The notes beneath the pieces were generated by a model. The model had not been told where the DNA came from and searched no databases. It worked only from the letters and a program-made list of their open reading frames with translations. Below are positions 38,114 through 46,483 of a stretch of 64,000 bases of DNA, piece after piece (position 1 is the stretch's first letter; each line of letters opens with the position of its first letter). Made by a program: the position numbers and the translations under genes. Origin of the DNA: Halomonas sp. KG2 (lineage in GTDB: Bacteria; Pseudomonadota; Gammaproteobacteria; Pseudomonadales; Halomonadaceae); NCBI GenBank assembly GCA_030440445.1, contig CP098528.1, forward strand, positions 1,116,001-1,180,000, written 5' to 3'.

Positions 38114-38593
38114 ATGTATTCCTGTTGCATCCAACATTTTAAATTTGGAGTTATCGCTATGAGTATGATGCTGAACACTGCTTACGCCGGCGGGGTAACA
38201 ACGGCTATCGTCAACCCCACGGAACTTTATGATCCTGCTCCTAACGGATATAGCCACGCGGTGATTGTCAGCGGCGGCAGCCGGGTCGCCTACATTGCCG
38301 GTCAGGGGGGCGAAAATGCCCAGGGAATACTGTCAGCGTCATTTACTGACCAAGTGGCCCAGGCCTATCGCAATCTTAGGATTGTGTTAGACGAGTTGAA
38401 TGCGAGCCCGCAGCAGGTCACTCGTATTAACACCTATGTCGTCAATTATGATCCTTCCATGTTGGAGGTAATGACCCACTATGTGAAGGAGACCTTTGGC
38501 GACTCACTGCCAGCGCAGACGCTTGTTCCAGTGCCGCGGTTAGCGCTGGATGGCATGCTGTTTGAAGTGGACGCGACTGCCGTTCTTGACTAG
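38114..38593 (+). CDS. Exported RidA-family protein
   Basis: A 159-residue protein of the YjgF/RidA fold (SHAVIVSGGSRVAYIAGQGGENAQG; LVPVPRLALDGMLFEVDATAVL). RidA proteins hydrolyse reactive enamines/imines, but the Arg needed for that activity sits in a VPVPRLA context here and its role is uncertain. The first 30 residues form a hydrophobic leader ending AYAGG, so the protein is probably exported, which is unusual for RidA. The ATG follows CAGGAG. Confidence 0.85.
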   Translation: MYSCCIQHFKFGVIAMSMMLNTAYAGGVTTAIVNPTELYDPAPNGYSHAVIVSGGSRVAYIAGQGGENAQGILSASFTDQVAQAYRNLRIVLDELNASPQQVTRINTYVVNYDPSMLEVMTHYVKETFGDSLPAQTLVPVPRLALDGMLFEVDATAVLD

Positions 38594-38608
38594 CGGGAGC
38601 GAGGATCC

Positions 38609-39535
38609 ATGGCTGAACAGCCTGCGTGCCAGTTTAATCACTGGCGCCGTTATTTGACCGGTATCGCCTATCGCATGCTTGGGTCAGTGAGCGAAGCGGA
38701 AGATGTCGTACAGGATGCTTACCTACGTTGGCACGCTGTTGACCACCATTCGGTATCAGATGTGCGGGCTTATTTGACGACTGTCACTAGTCGGCTTTGT
38801 CTTGATCGTCTTAGAACCGCACACCGGCAACGGGAGGTTTATGTTGGTCCCTGGTTACCAGAGCCTTTAGTGGAAGCGCTGGATGCCCCAGAAGACCCCG
38901 AGGCGTTGGCCAGTGATGTGTCTTTCGCTTTGATGCTGGCGCTAGAGCGGCTATCGCCTCTGGAACGGGCTGCGTTCCTACTGCACGATGTCTTCGGGCT
39001 GGGTTTTAATCAGGTAGCCGTCAGTTTGGGGCGCAGTGAAGCAAGCTGTCGGCAACTCGCCAGCCGGGCTCGGAAAAGAGTGCAGGCCGCTGGTCCGCGT
39101 TATCAGGTTAACGCTGGTGAGCATGGCCAACTGACCGAGCAATTTTTTGAGGCAGCTCGTAGTGGCGATGTTGCAGCACTGCAGGCTTTGCTGAGTGAAG
39201 GGGCCACTCTGCATACTGATGGTGGGGGCCAGCGGATTGCTGCGCGACGTCTGATTATCGGAGTCGAGAAAATCAGTCGGTTCTTTGCAGGCTTGGCGCG
39301 TAAGTCGACGCGATCCCATCCTCGTTGGGTTAATCCTGTGATCGTCAACGGGCTACCAGGGTGGTTAACTATCGAACAAGATGGGCTGCCTCAGGTCATG
39401 ATGCTGGACATCGTGGATAGTCGTATCCAGGCGCTCTATGTTGTTCGTAACCCGGATAAATTACGCCACCTAGTGGATTATTTTCCGGAGCCGTTTGCTG
39501 GGCGTGACGTATGTGCCGACAGTCCTCCTCAATAA
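38609..39535 (+). CDS. ECF41-family RNA polymerase sigma factor
   Basis: A 308-residue sigma factor: region 2 (AYRMLGSVSEAEDVVQDAYLRW), region 4 (LSPLERAAFLLHDVFGLGFNQVAVSLGRSEASCRQLASRARKRV), then a SnoaL-like C-terminal domain with the TDGGGQ and NPDKL motifs. In ECF41 proteins this fused domain replaces an anti-sigma factor and modulates activity. Its own consensus promoter lies upstream of the operon. Confidence 0.93.
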   Translation: MAEQPACQFNHWRRYLTGIAYRMLGSVSEAEDVVQDAYLRWHAVDHHSVSDVRAYLTTVTSRLCLDRLRTAHRQREVYVGPWLPEPLVEALDAPEDPEALASDVSFALMLALERLSPLERAAFLLHDVFGLGFNQVAVSLGRSEASCRQLASRARKRVQAAGPRYQVNAGEHGQLTEQFFEAARSGDVAALQALLSEGATLHTDGGGQRIAARRLIIGVEKISRFFAGLARKSTRSHPRWVNPVIVNGLPGWLTIEQDGLPQVMMLDIVDSRIQALYVVRNPDKLRHLVDYFPEPFAGRDVCADSPPQ

Positions 39536-39562
39536 TAATACGCTGTCCAATAGCGCTGGTGA

Positions 39563-40522
39563 CTAGGCGGGTTGTGTTGCTGCCCTAGCGCCTCTGAGCT
39601 GAATGACGTCGGCTCTGGGCGGCGCGCCAAACATGCGGCTATATTCGCGGCTAAAGTGGGAGGGGCTTTCATAACCCACCCGGTAGCTGGCCGTGGCCGC
39701 TTCCAGCCCTTCTGCCAGCATCAGTCGTCGGGCTTCGTGTAGGCGTAGTTTCTTCTGGTACTGCAGGGGCGACATGCGTGTGACTTGTCGGAAGCTATGG
39801 TAAAGCGTCGATTCACTCATGTTGGCGGCGGCTGCCAGCTCACTGATCTTGAACGGTTGCGTGTAGCTTTCTTTAAGGGCGTAGATGACCTTTGCAATCC
39901 GGTTGGCTTGGGAGTCAGAGGCGGCGAATCGACGCATGTGAGGCCCCATTGCACCCATGAGTGCCCGGTAGATTAGCTCGCGCCTAGCTAGGGGCGAAAG
40001 TACCTGAATATCTTCCGGTGAGTCGAGCAGGCTTAACAGTCGATAGAGCGCACCCAGCATAGCTGTATCCATGGGAGCCGATTTTAATCCGCAGTCTGTC
40101 TCGGGGCAGATAGTATCATTTCCCGCGGGCGGAGCTTTGTCACCCAGTTCCAGTATCAGTCCTGCTACCTCCTGAGGGTCTACCGAAACTTTTACTGCTA
40201 GGTAGGGGGTTTCCGGAGTGGCATGGTCAATTCTGCCTACCACCGGTAGGTGAATGGCGCTTCCCATGTAGCTAGGTCCGGTGTAGACGATCTCCTTGTC
40301 ACCCAATAGCACCGTCTTGCTGCCCTGAATGACAAAGCATAGGCACGGCTCATATACGGCGCAGTGAAAGGTGGTGGGGGTGTCAGCACGTATCAGTTGC
40401 ACCTCGGGAATCGCCGTATTCTGAAGCTCCTCCAAGGGCGTCCAGCGACGGACAATTTTGCTTAATTGCTGCGGCAGGCTGTCACTGAAATAGGTGGTCT
40501 GCTCAGGCACGGTATCGGTCAA
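39563..40522 (-). CDS. AraC-family regulator with AraC_N domain
   Basis: A 319-residue regulator: AraC_N ligand domain (FHCAVYEPCLCFVIQGSKTVLLGDKEIVYTGPSYM...) and C-terminal double HTH (PFKISELAAAANMSESTLYHSFRQVTRMSPLQYQKKLRLHEARRLM; YRVGYESPSHFSREYSRMFGAPP). Such proteins often control oxidoreductases, but the adjacent convergent sigma operon and the divergent RND pump are both possible targets. Confidence 0.9.
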   Translation of the reverse strand: MTDTVPEQTTYFSDSLPQQLSKIVRRWTPLEELQNTAIPEVQLIRADTPTTFHCAVYEPCLCFVIQGSKTVLLGDKEIVYTGPSYMGSAIHLPVVGRIDHATPETPYLAVKVSVDPQEVAGLILELGDKAPPAGNDTICPETDCGLKSAPMDTAMLGALYRLLSLLDSPEDIQVLSPLARRELIYRALMGAMGPHMRRFAASDSQANRIAKVIYALKESYTQPFKISELAAAANMSESTLYHSFRQVTRMSPLQYQKKLRLHEARRLMLAEGLEAATASYRVGYESPSHFSREYSRMFGAPPRADVIQLRGARAATQPA

Positions 40523-40856
40523 TGGCTCTCCTCCCTAACAGCCTGCAGTATATGCCTTCGCTGCGCGCATAGGAGGCTTTTTCAGTTTTTTTGCAGGATC
40601 GGGCAAGCACTGGGTAGAAACCGACAATCCGTGCCGCGTGTCAGAAAACGGTCATTATGCTAAAAAACCGAAACAGCGCGATGATCCAAATACCTCGCCA
40701 AGTGAAGCTTGTCACTCCTCACGACAGAAATAGGCAATCTTACCGCAGGAACCCGATACCTCCATTGTCCTTAAAGACCCTACCGTAGAGAGCTTCTGAT
40801 TAGGAGCTAGCAACCCCCCTGTCAGCCTCCTTGATAAAAAATCGACCGTTGACCTA

Positions 40857-40887
40857 TTGACCTCAACTTAACTTGAGGTTGCAAAGT
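40857..40887 (+). promoter_or_regulatory. SoxR-type operator within a 19-base-spacer promoter
   Basis: CCTCAACTTAACTTGAGG (40861-40878) differs at one base from the E. coli soxS SoxR box. It overlaps a TTGACC -35 (40857-40862); a weak -10 CAAAGT (40882-40887) gives the long 19-base spacing typical of MerR/SoxR-activated promoters. It lies 116 bases upstream of the RND adaptor gene. The remainder of the 480-base spacer 40523-41002 shows no gene. Confidence 0.7.
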
Positions 40888-41002
40888 GGATGTCGAATCT
40901 GACGCTACCCAACCGACTAGTTAAAAGCTAACCACCAATGCGGTACGCAATTATATAACCAACGCTGATATCGGTTTCCGATAGTCACTGGAGCAAGTAA
41001 TC

Positions 41003-42115
41003 ATGGGAAGTTTGGATCAAAGTGCTCGCTCAACGAGTTGCCGGGGAATCATCCCGCTGCTACTGGTAATGGCTTTACTTACCGGCTGCGAGGCCAAGAG
41101 CGAGGAGGCGGCAGCTTCGCCACCACCGCCGCCAGAAGTAGAGGTGGTGAGTATGGTTTCCCAACCGGTAGTGTTGAGTGAGATCTTCACAGGACGAGTA
41201 GAAGCCGCAGAAACGGTGGAACTAAGACCTCGCGTCAGCGGCTATATCCAGGAGGTGGCGTTCGAAGAGGGAGAGCTTGTGGAGCAGGGGGATCTACTGT
41301 TCCTGATTGATCCGCGCCCATACCAAGCCCGTGTTAGTGCCGCCCAGGCGGATCTAGCCCAGGCCAGGAGCCAGCAGGCTCAAGCGGGCAGTGAAGCTGA
41401 GCGTGCTCGGGTCTTACTGGGGCGTCAGGCGATTTCACAGGAGGTACACGACCAGCGTCAATCGGCCCTGAGCACTTCTCGTGCCATGGTCGATGCCGCT
41501 GAGGCAGCGCTGCAGACCGCCGAGCTTAACCTTGAGTACACCCGCATTACAGCGCCGGTCAGTGGTCGTGCCGGTCGGGCAATGGTGACCCGAGGCAATT
41601 TGGCTAACGCTGACCAAAGCCTGTTGACGACTCTCGTTACCATCGACCCGATTCATGTCTACTTCGAAGCGGACGAACAGGCCGCTTTTGCCAGCCAAGC
41701 CCTGCTATCCGATGAAGAGAGCAGCCTGAAGATTGAGTTGGGCGGCGACCCACAGCGTCAATACAGTGGCACGCTGGACTTTATTGATAACCGTTTAAAT
41801 CCCAGCACGGGAACACTGCAGTTCCGTGCTCGGTTGGCCAACCCTGATGGCCGTATCCGGCCGGGAGAGTTTGCCCGGGTTGAAATGCCGATAGCGAGTT
41901 TGGAACAGGCGCTGCTGGTGGAACGTAAGGCAATTTTGACCGACCAAGATCGTCGCTATGTCTATGTCGTGGCTGGTGACAATCGGGCAGAGCGTCGCCA
42001 AGTAGCTACCGGTCGTCAGATGGGGGAGCAGATGGTGATCACCGAAGGACTTAGCCCCGGTGATCGAATCATCGTCAACGGTGTGCAAAAGTGTTCTTCC
42101 CTGGAATGGAAGTGA
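41003..42115 (+). CDS. RND efflux periplasmic adaptor (C-terminal frameshift)
   Basis: AcrA/MexE-type membrane-fusion lipoprotein: type II signal ending LLTGC, first lipoyl half (VELRPRVSGYIQEVAFEEGELVEQGD), coiled-coil hairpin, second half (YTRITAPVSGRAGRAMVTRGN), beta-barrel. The visible frame ends after 370 codons with the atypical tail CSSLEWK. One base lost near 42089-42092 explains this: in the next frame VFFPGMEV and a normal tail continue to a TAA at 42184, seven bases before the permease. The truncated form may still be functional. Probable SoxR regulation is seen upstream. Confidence 0.85.
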   Translation: MGSLDQSARSTSCRGIIPLLLVMALLTGCEAKSEEAAASPPPPPEVEVVSMVSQPVVLSEIFTGRVEAAETVELRPRVSGYIQEVAFEEGELVEQGDLLFLIDPRPYQARVSAAQADLAQARSQQAQAGSEAERARVLLGRQAISQEVHDQRQSALSTSRAMVDAAEAALQTAELNLEYTRITAPVSGRAGRAMVTRGNLANADQSLLTTLVTIDPIHVYFEADEQAAFASQALLSDEESSLKIELGGDPQRQYSGTLDFIDNRLNPSTGTLQFRARLANPDGRIRPGEFARVEMPIASLEQALLVERKAILTDQDRRYVYVVAGDNRAERRQVATGRQMGEQMVITEGLSPGDRIIVNGVQKCSSLEWK

Positions 42116-42192
42116 GCCCGCAAAGCGCCGTTGCCGCCTCGACTGTCGATGCCCCACCCACCACCCTTGCTGCCAGGGAAGAGTAAACCGCC

Positions 42193-45100
42193 ATGAATTT
42201 CTCCCGTTTCTTTGTCGACCGACCGATCTTTGCGGCGGTGCTGTCGATTATCATCCTGGCGATCGGGCTGATCTCCATCCCCAATCTGCCGATCAGCGAG
42301 TACCCGGATGTGGTGCCACCCTCGGTGGTGGTGCGTACGGTCTATCCGGGTGCCAACCCGAAGGAGATCGCCGAGACGGTGGCGACGCCTTTGGAGGAAG
42401 CCATCAATGGTGTCGAGGACTTGATGTACTTCAAGTCCGTCGCAGGCTCTGATGGCGTACTGCAGATGACCGTCACCTTTCGCCCTGGTACTGATGCGGA
42501 GGAGGCGGCCGTCAGGGTACAGAACCGGGTAAGTCAAGCCGAGGCGCGTTTGCCGGAAGCCGTGCGCCGCCAGGGCGTGACCACCCAGAAGCAGTCGCCC
42601 ACTTTCCTGATGGTCGTTCACCTGACCTCGCCCGGGGGCGAATACGACACCCTCTATCTGCGTAACTATGTGCGGCTGCATGTCAGAGACCGCCTTGCCC
42701 GGCTCGAAGGGGTAGGGGACGCCCAGATATTTGGTGGTGGTGACTACGCCATGCGTGCCTGGCTCGATCCCGAGCGGGTGGCGGCGCGTGGTCTCACCGC
42801 CAGTGATGTAGTGGCTGCCATGCGCGAGCAAAATGTCCAGGTATCCGCCGGGCAGTTGGGCGCTGAACCCATCGGAGAGAGTGATTTTCTGACCCTAATC
42901 AACGCCCGTGGGCGCTTGGAGACGGCGGAGGAGTTTGGCGACATCGTGCTGAAACGCGGTGACAGTGGCGACATTCTAAGGTTGTCGGATGTGGCCCGGC
43001 TGGAGATGGGCGCTGGAGACTATACTCTGCGTTCGCAGCTTGATGGCAATGACGCGGTCGCCATTGGTATTTTCCAGGCACCGGGTGCCAATGCGCTAGC
43101 TATCCGCGAGCAGGTGGTGGCCACCATGGATGAGTTAGCCACGCAGTTCCCTACCGGCGTTGAGTATGAGGCGGTCTACGACACCACTATCTTTGTTAGC
43201 GATTCGATCAAGGCAGTCGTCAAAACCCTGCTGGAAGCCGTGCTGCTGGTAGTACTGGTCGTTACTCTTTTTTTGCAAACCTGGCGCGCCTCAATCATTC
43301 CGCTGTTGGCGGTGCCAGTATCGGTGATCGGTACCTTCGGGGCGCTCTATCTGCTGGGATACTCGATCAACACGCTGACCCTATTCGGGCTGGTGTTGGC
43401 CATCGGCATTGTGGTCGATGACGCCATCGTGGTGGTGGAGAACGTCGAGCGTAACATCGGCGAAGGGCTCAATCCCCAGGCCGCGGCTCACCAGGCGATG
43501 AAGGAGGTCTCTGGACCGATCGTTGCTATTGGCTTGGTGCTGTGTGCGGTGTTTATACCCATGGCCTTTCTTTCCGGGGTGACCGGGCAGTTTTACCGCC
43601 AGTTTGCGGTAACGATAGCCATCTCTACTGTTATCTCCACGATTAACTCTTTAACCCTGTCGCCCGCTTTGGCGGCGATGCTGCTCAAACCCCACGATGC
43701 GCCTAAGGATCGACTCACCCGGCTAATCGATTGGCTATTCGGCTGGATTTTTCGGCCCTTCAATCGCTTCTTCAACGCCAGCGCAGAAAAGTACCAGGGC
43801 GGCGTGGCGCGCTCCCTAAAACGGAGGGGGGCGGTATTTATGGTTTACGCTCTATTACTCACCGGAACCGGGTTGATGTTCAAGGTGGTGCCTCCCGGCT
43901 TTATTCCGGTGCAGGACAAGCTGTACCTGATTGCCGGCGTTATTTTGCCAGAGGGGGCATCCCTGGAGAGAACCGACCAGATGCTTCAAGAGGTGGTAGA
44001 TATTGCCATGGAGACCGACGGTGTTGAGCACGCCATTGCCTTTCCTGGTCTCAATGCGCTGCAGTTCACGAACACTTCCAACACAGGGGTAGTGTTTCTC
44101 ACTCTTAGCCCCTTTGGCGAGCGTAGTCTCACCGCCGCAGAGATAAACGCCAGGATTAATCAGGGCATAGGTGGCCTGAAAGAAGGCTTTGCGTTTGCGT
44201 TTATGCCGCCCCCAATTCTTGGTCTTGGCAATGGGTCGGGCTACCAGATGTTCATCGAGGATCGCGGTAATCTGGGTTACGGAGCGCTGCAGGGAGCGGT
44301 TAATCAGCTCCAGGGCGCTATCGCCCAAACGCCAGGGATGGGGTTCCCGATTAGCAGCTATCAATCTAATGTGCCGCAGTTAGATGCAGAGGTCGATCGG
44401 CTGAGGGCTAAAGCCCAGGGAGTGCCACTAACCGAGCTCTTCGACACTCTGCAGATCTATCTTGGTTCGACCTATGTGAATGACTTCAATCGCTTTGGCC
44501 GCACTTGGCAGGTAATTGCCCAAGCGGACGCTCCTTACCGGACCAGCGTGGAAGACATTGCTCGCCTGCGTACCCGCAATGACCAGGGCGAAATGGTGCC
44601 TATTGGCACCATGGTAAACATCAAGCAAACCTTCGGGCCAGACCCGGTGTTGCGCTACAACGGCTATCCGGCGGCGGACTTAGCCGGGGAGGCTGATCCT
44701 AGGTTGCTCTCTTCTGCCCAGGCAATGGATGCGATCAACGCCTTGGCAATGGAGGTGCTGCCACCGGGCATGGCGTTCGAATGGACCGACCTGAGCTACC
44801 AGCAGTCCACCCAGGGGAGCGCTGCGCTGGTGGTCTTTCCACTGTCGATACTGTTGGTGTTTTTGGTGCTGGCGGCTCTCTACGAAAGCTGGACATTGCC
44901 TTTAGCGGTGATCCTGATTGTACCCATGTGCATGCTCTCGGCGCTCATCGGCGTCTGGTTTGGTGATGGCGACAACAATATTTTCGTACAGGTAGGGTTG
45001 GTGGTGCTAATTGGCTTGGCGTGTAAGAACGCTATTCTGATTGTGGAGTTCGCCCGCGAGCTGGAACTGCAGGGCAAAAGCGTGGTGGACGCGGCCCTAG

Positions 45101-45354
45101 AAGCCTGCCGACTGCGACTGCGCCCTATTATTATGACCTCGATCACGTTCACCGCCGCTGTTCTACCGTTGGTCATTGCCACCGGGGCGGGCGCCGAGGT
45201 GCGGGCAGCGCTGGGTACGGCGGTATTTGCCGGCATGGTCGGGGTCACCCTGTTTGGGCTTTTCCTCACTCCGGTATTCTATGTGGCGCTGCGTAAGCTC
45301 TCTGGCTCTCGCCCGCTTGTCAGCCATCACCTCTCTACTTTGACCGCTGAATAA
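42193..45354 (+). CDS. RND multidrug efflux permease (HAE1 family)
   Basis: A 1053-residue, twelve-helix proton antiporter (MexF/AcrB type). The helix 4 proton-relay pair is present in GIVVDDAIVVVENVERN, the periplasmic porter domains fill residues 35-335 and 560-870, and the helix 10 Lys lies in GLACKNAILIVEFARE. No outer-membrane channel gene follows, so it must use one encoded elsewhere. It forms an operon with the adaptor. Confidence 0.96.
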   Translation: MNFSRFFVDRPIFAAVLSIIILAIGLISIPNLPISEYPDVVPPSVVVRTVYPGANPKEIAETVATPLEEAINGVEDLMYFKSVAGSDGVLQMTVTFRPGTDAEEAAVRVQNRVSQAEARLPEAVRRQGVTTQKQSPTFLMVVHLTSPGGEYDTLYLRNYVRLHVRDRLARLEGVGDAQIFGGGDYAMRAWLDPERVAARGLTASDVVAAMREQNVQVSAGQLGAEPIGESDFLTLINARGRLETAEEFGDIVLKRGDSGDILRLSDVARLEMGAGDYTLRSQLDGNDAVAIGIFQAPGANALAIREQVVATMDELATQFPTGVEYEAVYDTTIFVSDSIKAVVKTLLEAVLLVVLVVTLFLQTWRASIIPLLAVPVSVIGTFGALYLLGYSINTLTLFGLVLAIGIVVDDAIVVVENVERNIGEGLNPQAAAHQAMKEVSGPIVAIGLVLCAVFIPMAFLSGVTGQFYRQFAVTIAISTVISTINSLTLSPALAAMLLKPHDAPKDRLTRLIDWLFGWIFRPFNRFFNASAEKYQGGVARSLKRRGAVFMVYALLLTGTGLMFKVVPPGFIPVQDKLYLIAGVILPEGASLERTDQMLQEVVDIAMETDGVEHAIAFPGLNALQFTNTSNTGVVFLTLSPFGERSLTAAEINARINQGIGGLKEGFAFAFMPPPILGLGNGSGYQMFIEDRGNLGYGALQGAVNQLQGAIAQTPGMGFPISSYQSNVPQLDAEVDRLRAKAQGVPLTELFDTLQIYLGSTYVNDFNRFGRTWQVIAQADAPYRTSVEDIARLRTRNDQGEMVPIGTMVNIKQTFGPDPVLRYNGYPAADLAGEADPRLLSSAQAMDAINALAMEVLPPGMAFEWTDLSYQQSTQGSAALVVFPLSILLVFLVLAALYESWTLPLAVILIVPMCMLSALIGVWFGDGDNNIFVQVGLVVLIGLACKNAILIVEFARELELQGKSVVDAALEACRLRLRPIIMTSITFTAAVLPLVIATGAGAEVRAALGTAVFAGMVGVTLFGLFLTPVFYVALRKLSGSRPLVSHHLSTLTAE

Positions 45355-45444
45355 TGATGCCAGCCAAGAAGGGATGCTAGAAGGAGGGCCTTGCTAACGT
45401 ACTTATGCGAATTCTGACCAAGAGGGTTTAGTGCAGTAGAGTAA

Positions 45445-45485
45445 TCCAACACACCACTTTTGCTCGGCAAAAGTGGCGTATTGGA
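45445..45485. repeat. Long near-perfect inverted repeat between convergent genes
   Basis: Arms 45445-45463 and 45467-45485 pair (CCACTTTTGC/GCAAAAGTGG perfect, outer TCCAA/TTGGA also pairing) around a three-base loop. There is no T run, so it may be an extragenic palindrome or a weak bidirectional terminator for the RND and phosphatidyltransferase genes. Confidence 0.65.
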
Positions 45486-45521
45486 CACGCTTAGCGAGAT
45501 GATGCCGTGACCTTTACTTTG

Positions 45522-46256
45522 CTAGTGGGCGTCATGTTTGTGTTGTCGGTACAGCCACCACACATCGAAGCCAAATGAGTAGCTGAGTGAGACTAACGCG
45601 CTCAGAGCAAGCAGGCCTGCAGCGAAAGGAGAAGTGAGTGGCGTTAACGCTAGCAGCAATGCAACAACCTGCCACACGCACACTGCTTTACGCCGAAAAC
45701 TTTCGAATAACGGTGCTTTTAGCCACGCAAATGGCCAGCTAGCGGCGATAAATAAATAACGCATGCCGCCAATCAGTAGTACCCAAGCGCCTAGATGTTC
45801 GCTCTGCAATAAGCCAATGCAGAGTATCAGGATTAATACTGCATCCAGCTCCATATCAAAGCGCGCGCCAAACGTGGTGTGGGTTTTAGTGCGCCTGGAA
45901 ATCCAGCCATCCACACCGTCCAGTAATAGCGCGATGACGGCCACCGCTAGCCATAGCCAAATTGCGTTAGTAAAGGCATTCGCTGCCAGTGCCCCTGCCA
46001 CGATGGCGACGAGTACGCCGCGCCCAAGCGTTACCCGGTTTGCCCAACCGAGCGGGCCATGGGGCCAAAAACTTACCACCAGTACGCCCATCACGACGTA
46101 GAAGCCAGCTGCCAACCACCAGTTTGCAGCGCTGGCGACTAATCCCGGCAGCATCGATCCTAAGCCTGCGAGTAATAGGCTGGCCAGGGCTATCTCCGCC
46201 AAGGTGTAAATACGCTTGGGCAAAGAGACACTGGAGGTGTTGGAAAGAGAGGGCAT
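45522..46256 (-). CDS. CDP-alcohol phosphatidyltransferase-family membrane enzyme
   Basis: A 244-residue polytopic protein with the CDP-alcohol motif DGVDGWISRRTKTHTTFGARFD, a variant of DGxxDGxxARxxxxxxxxGxxxD in which the fifth position is Ser-Arg-Arg. Such enzymes displace CMP from a CDP-alcohol with a second alcohol to make phospholipids. ATG 46256 is chosen over TTG 46268. It is divergent from the MDR dehydrogenase and belongs to the presumed pteridine cluster; the acceptor is unknown. Confidence 0.85.
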   Translation of the reverse strand: MPSLSNTSSVSLPKRIYTLAEIALASLLLAGLGSMLPGLVASAANWWLAAGFYVVMGVLVVSFWPHGPLGWANRVTLGRGVLVAIVAGALAANAFTNAIWLWLAVAVIALLLDGVDGWISRRTKTHTTFGARFDMELDAVLILILCIGLLQSEHLGAWVLLIGGMRYLFIAASWPFAWLKAPLFESFRRKAVCVWQVVALLLALTPLTSPFAAGLLALSALVSLSYSFGFDVWWLYRQHKHDAH

Positions 46257-46311
46257 GCTTACTCGCAAAGCGGCTGACTGGCCCGCGGTTGAATTAAAGT
46301 GTGCAAACTAT

Positions 46312-46422
46312 TTCTTATGTACCATTCTTGTATAAGAAGGTAAGGTTGTCCATGATGTGAATATAGTTGTTTCAAATCATCTTCGCGCTGACAGGGGTTA
46401 AGCAGCCAGGGCTTAAGCAGCC
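46312..46422. promoter_or_regulatory. Repeat-rich divergent promoter of the pteridine-type cluster
   Basis: The spacer 46257-46483 holds a dyad TTCTTAT-N13-ATAAGAA (46312-46338) and a direct repeat TTAAGCAGCC at 46398-46407 and 46413-46422, 15 bases apart. Both lie between the divergent phosphatidyltransferase and dehydrogenase genes and may bind the regulator of the cluster. Confidence 0.4.
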
Positions 46423-46483
46423 GCTTCGCTTTCTAGGCTACGCTGTATGGAGGGATGAAGCGCTTAAACCATAAGGAAATGTC

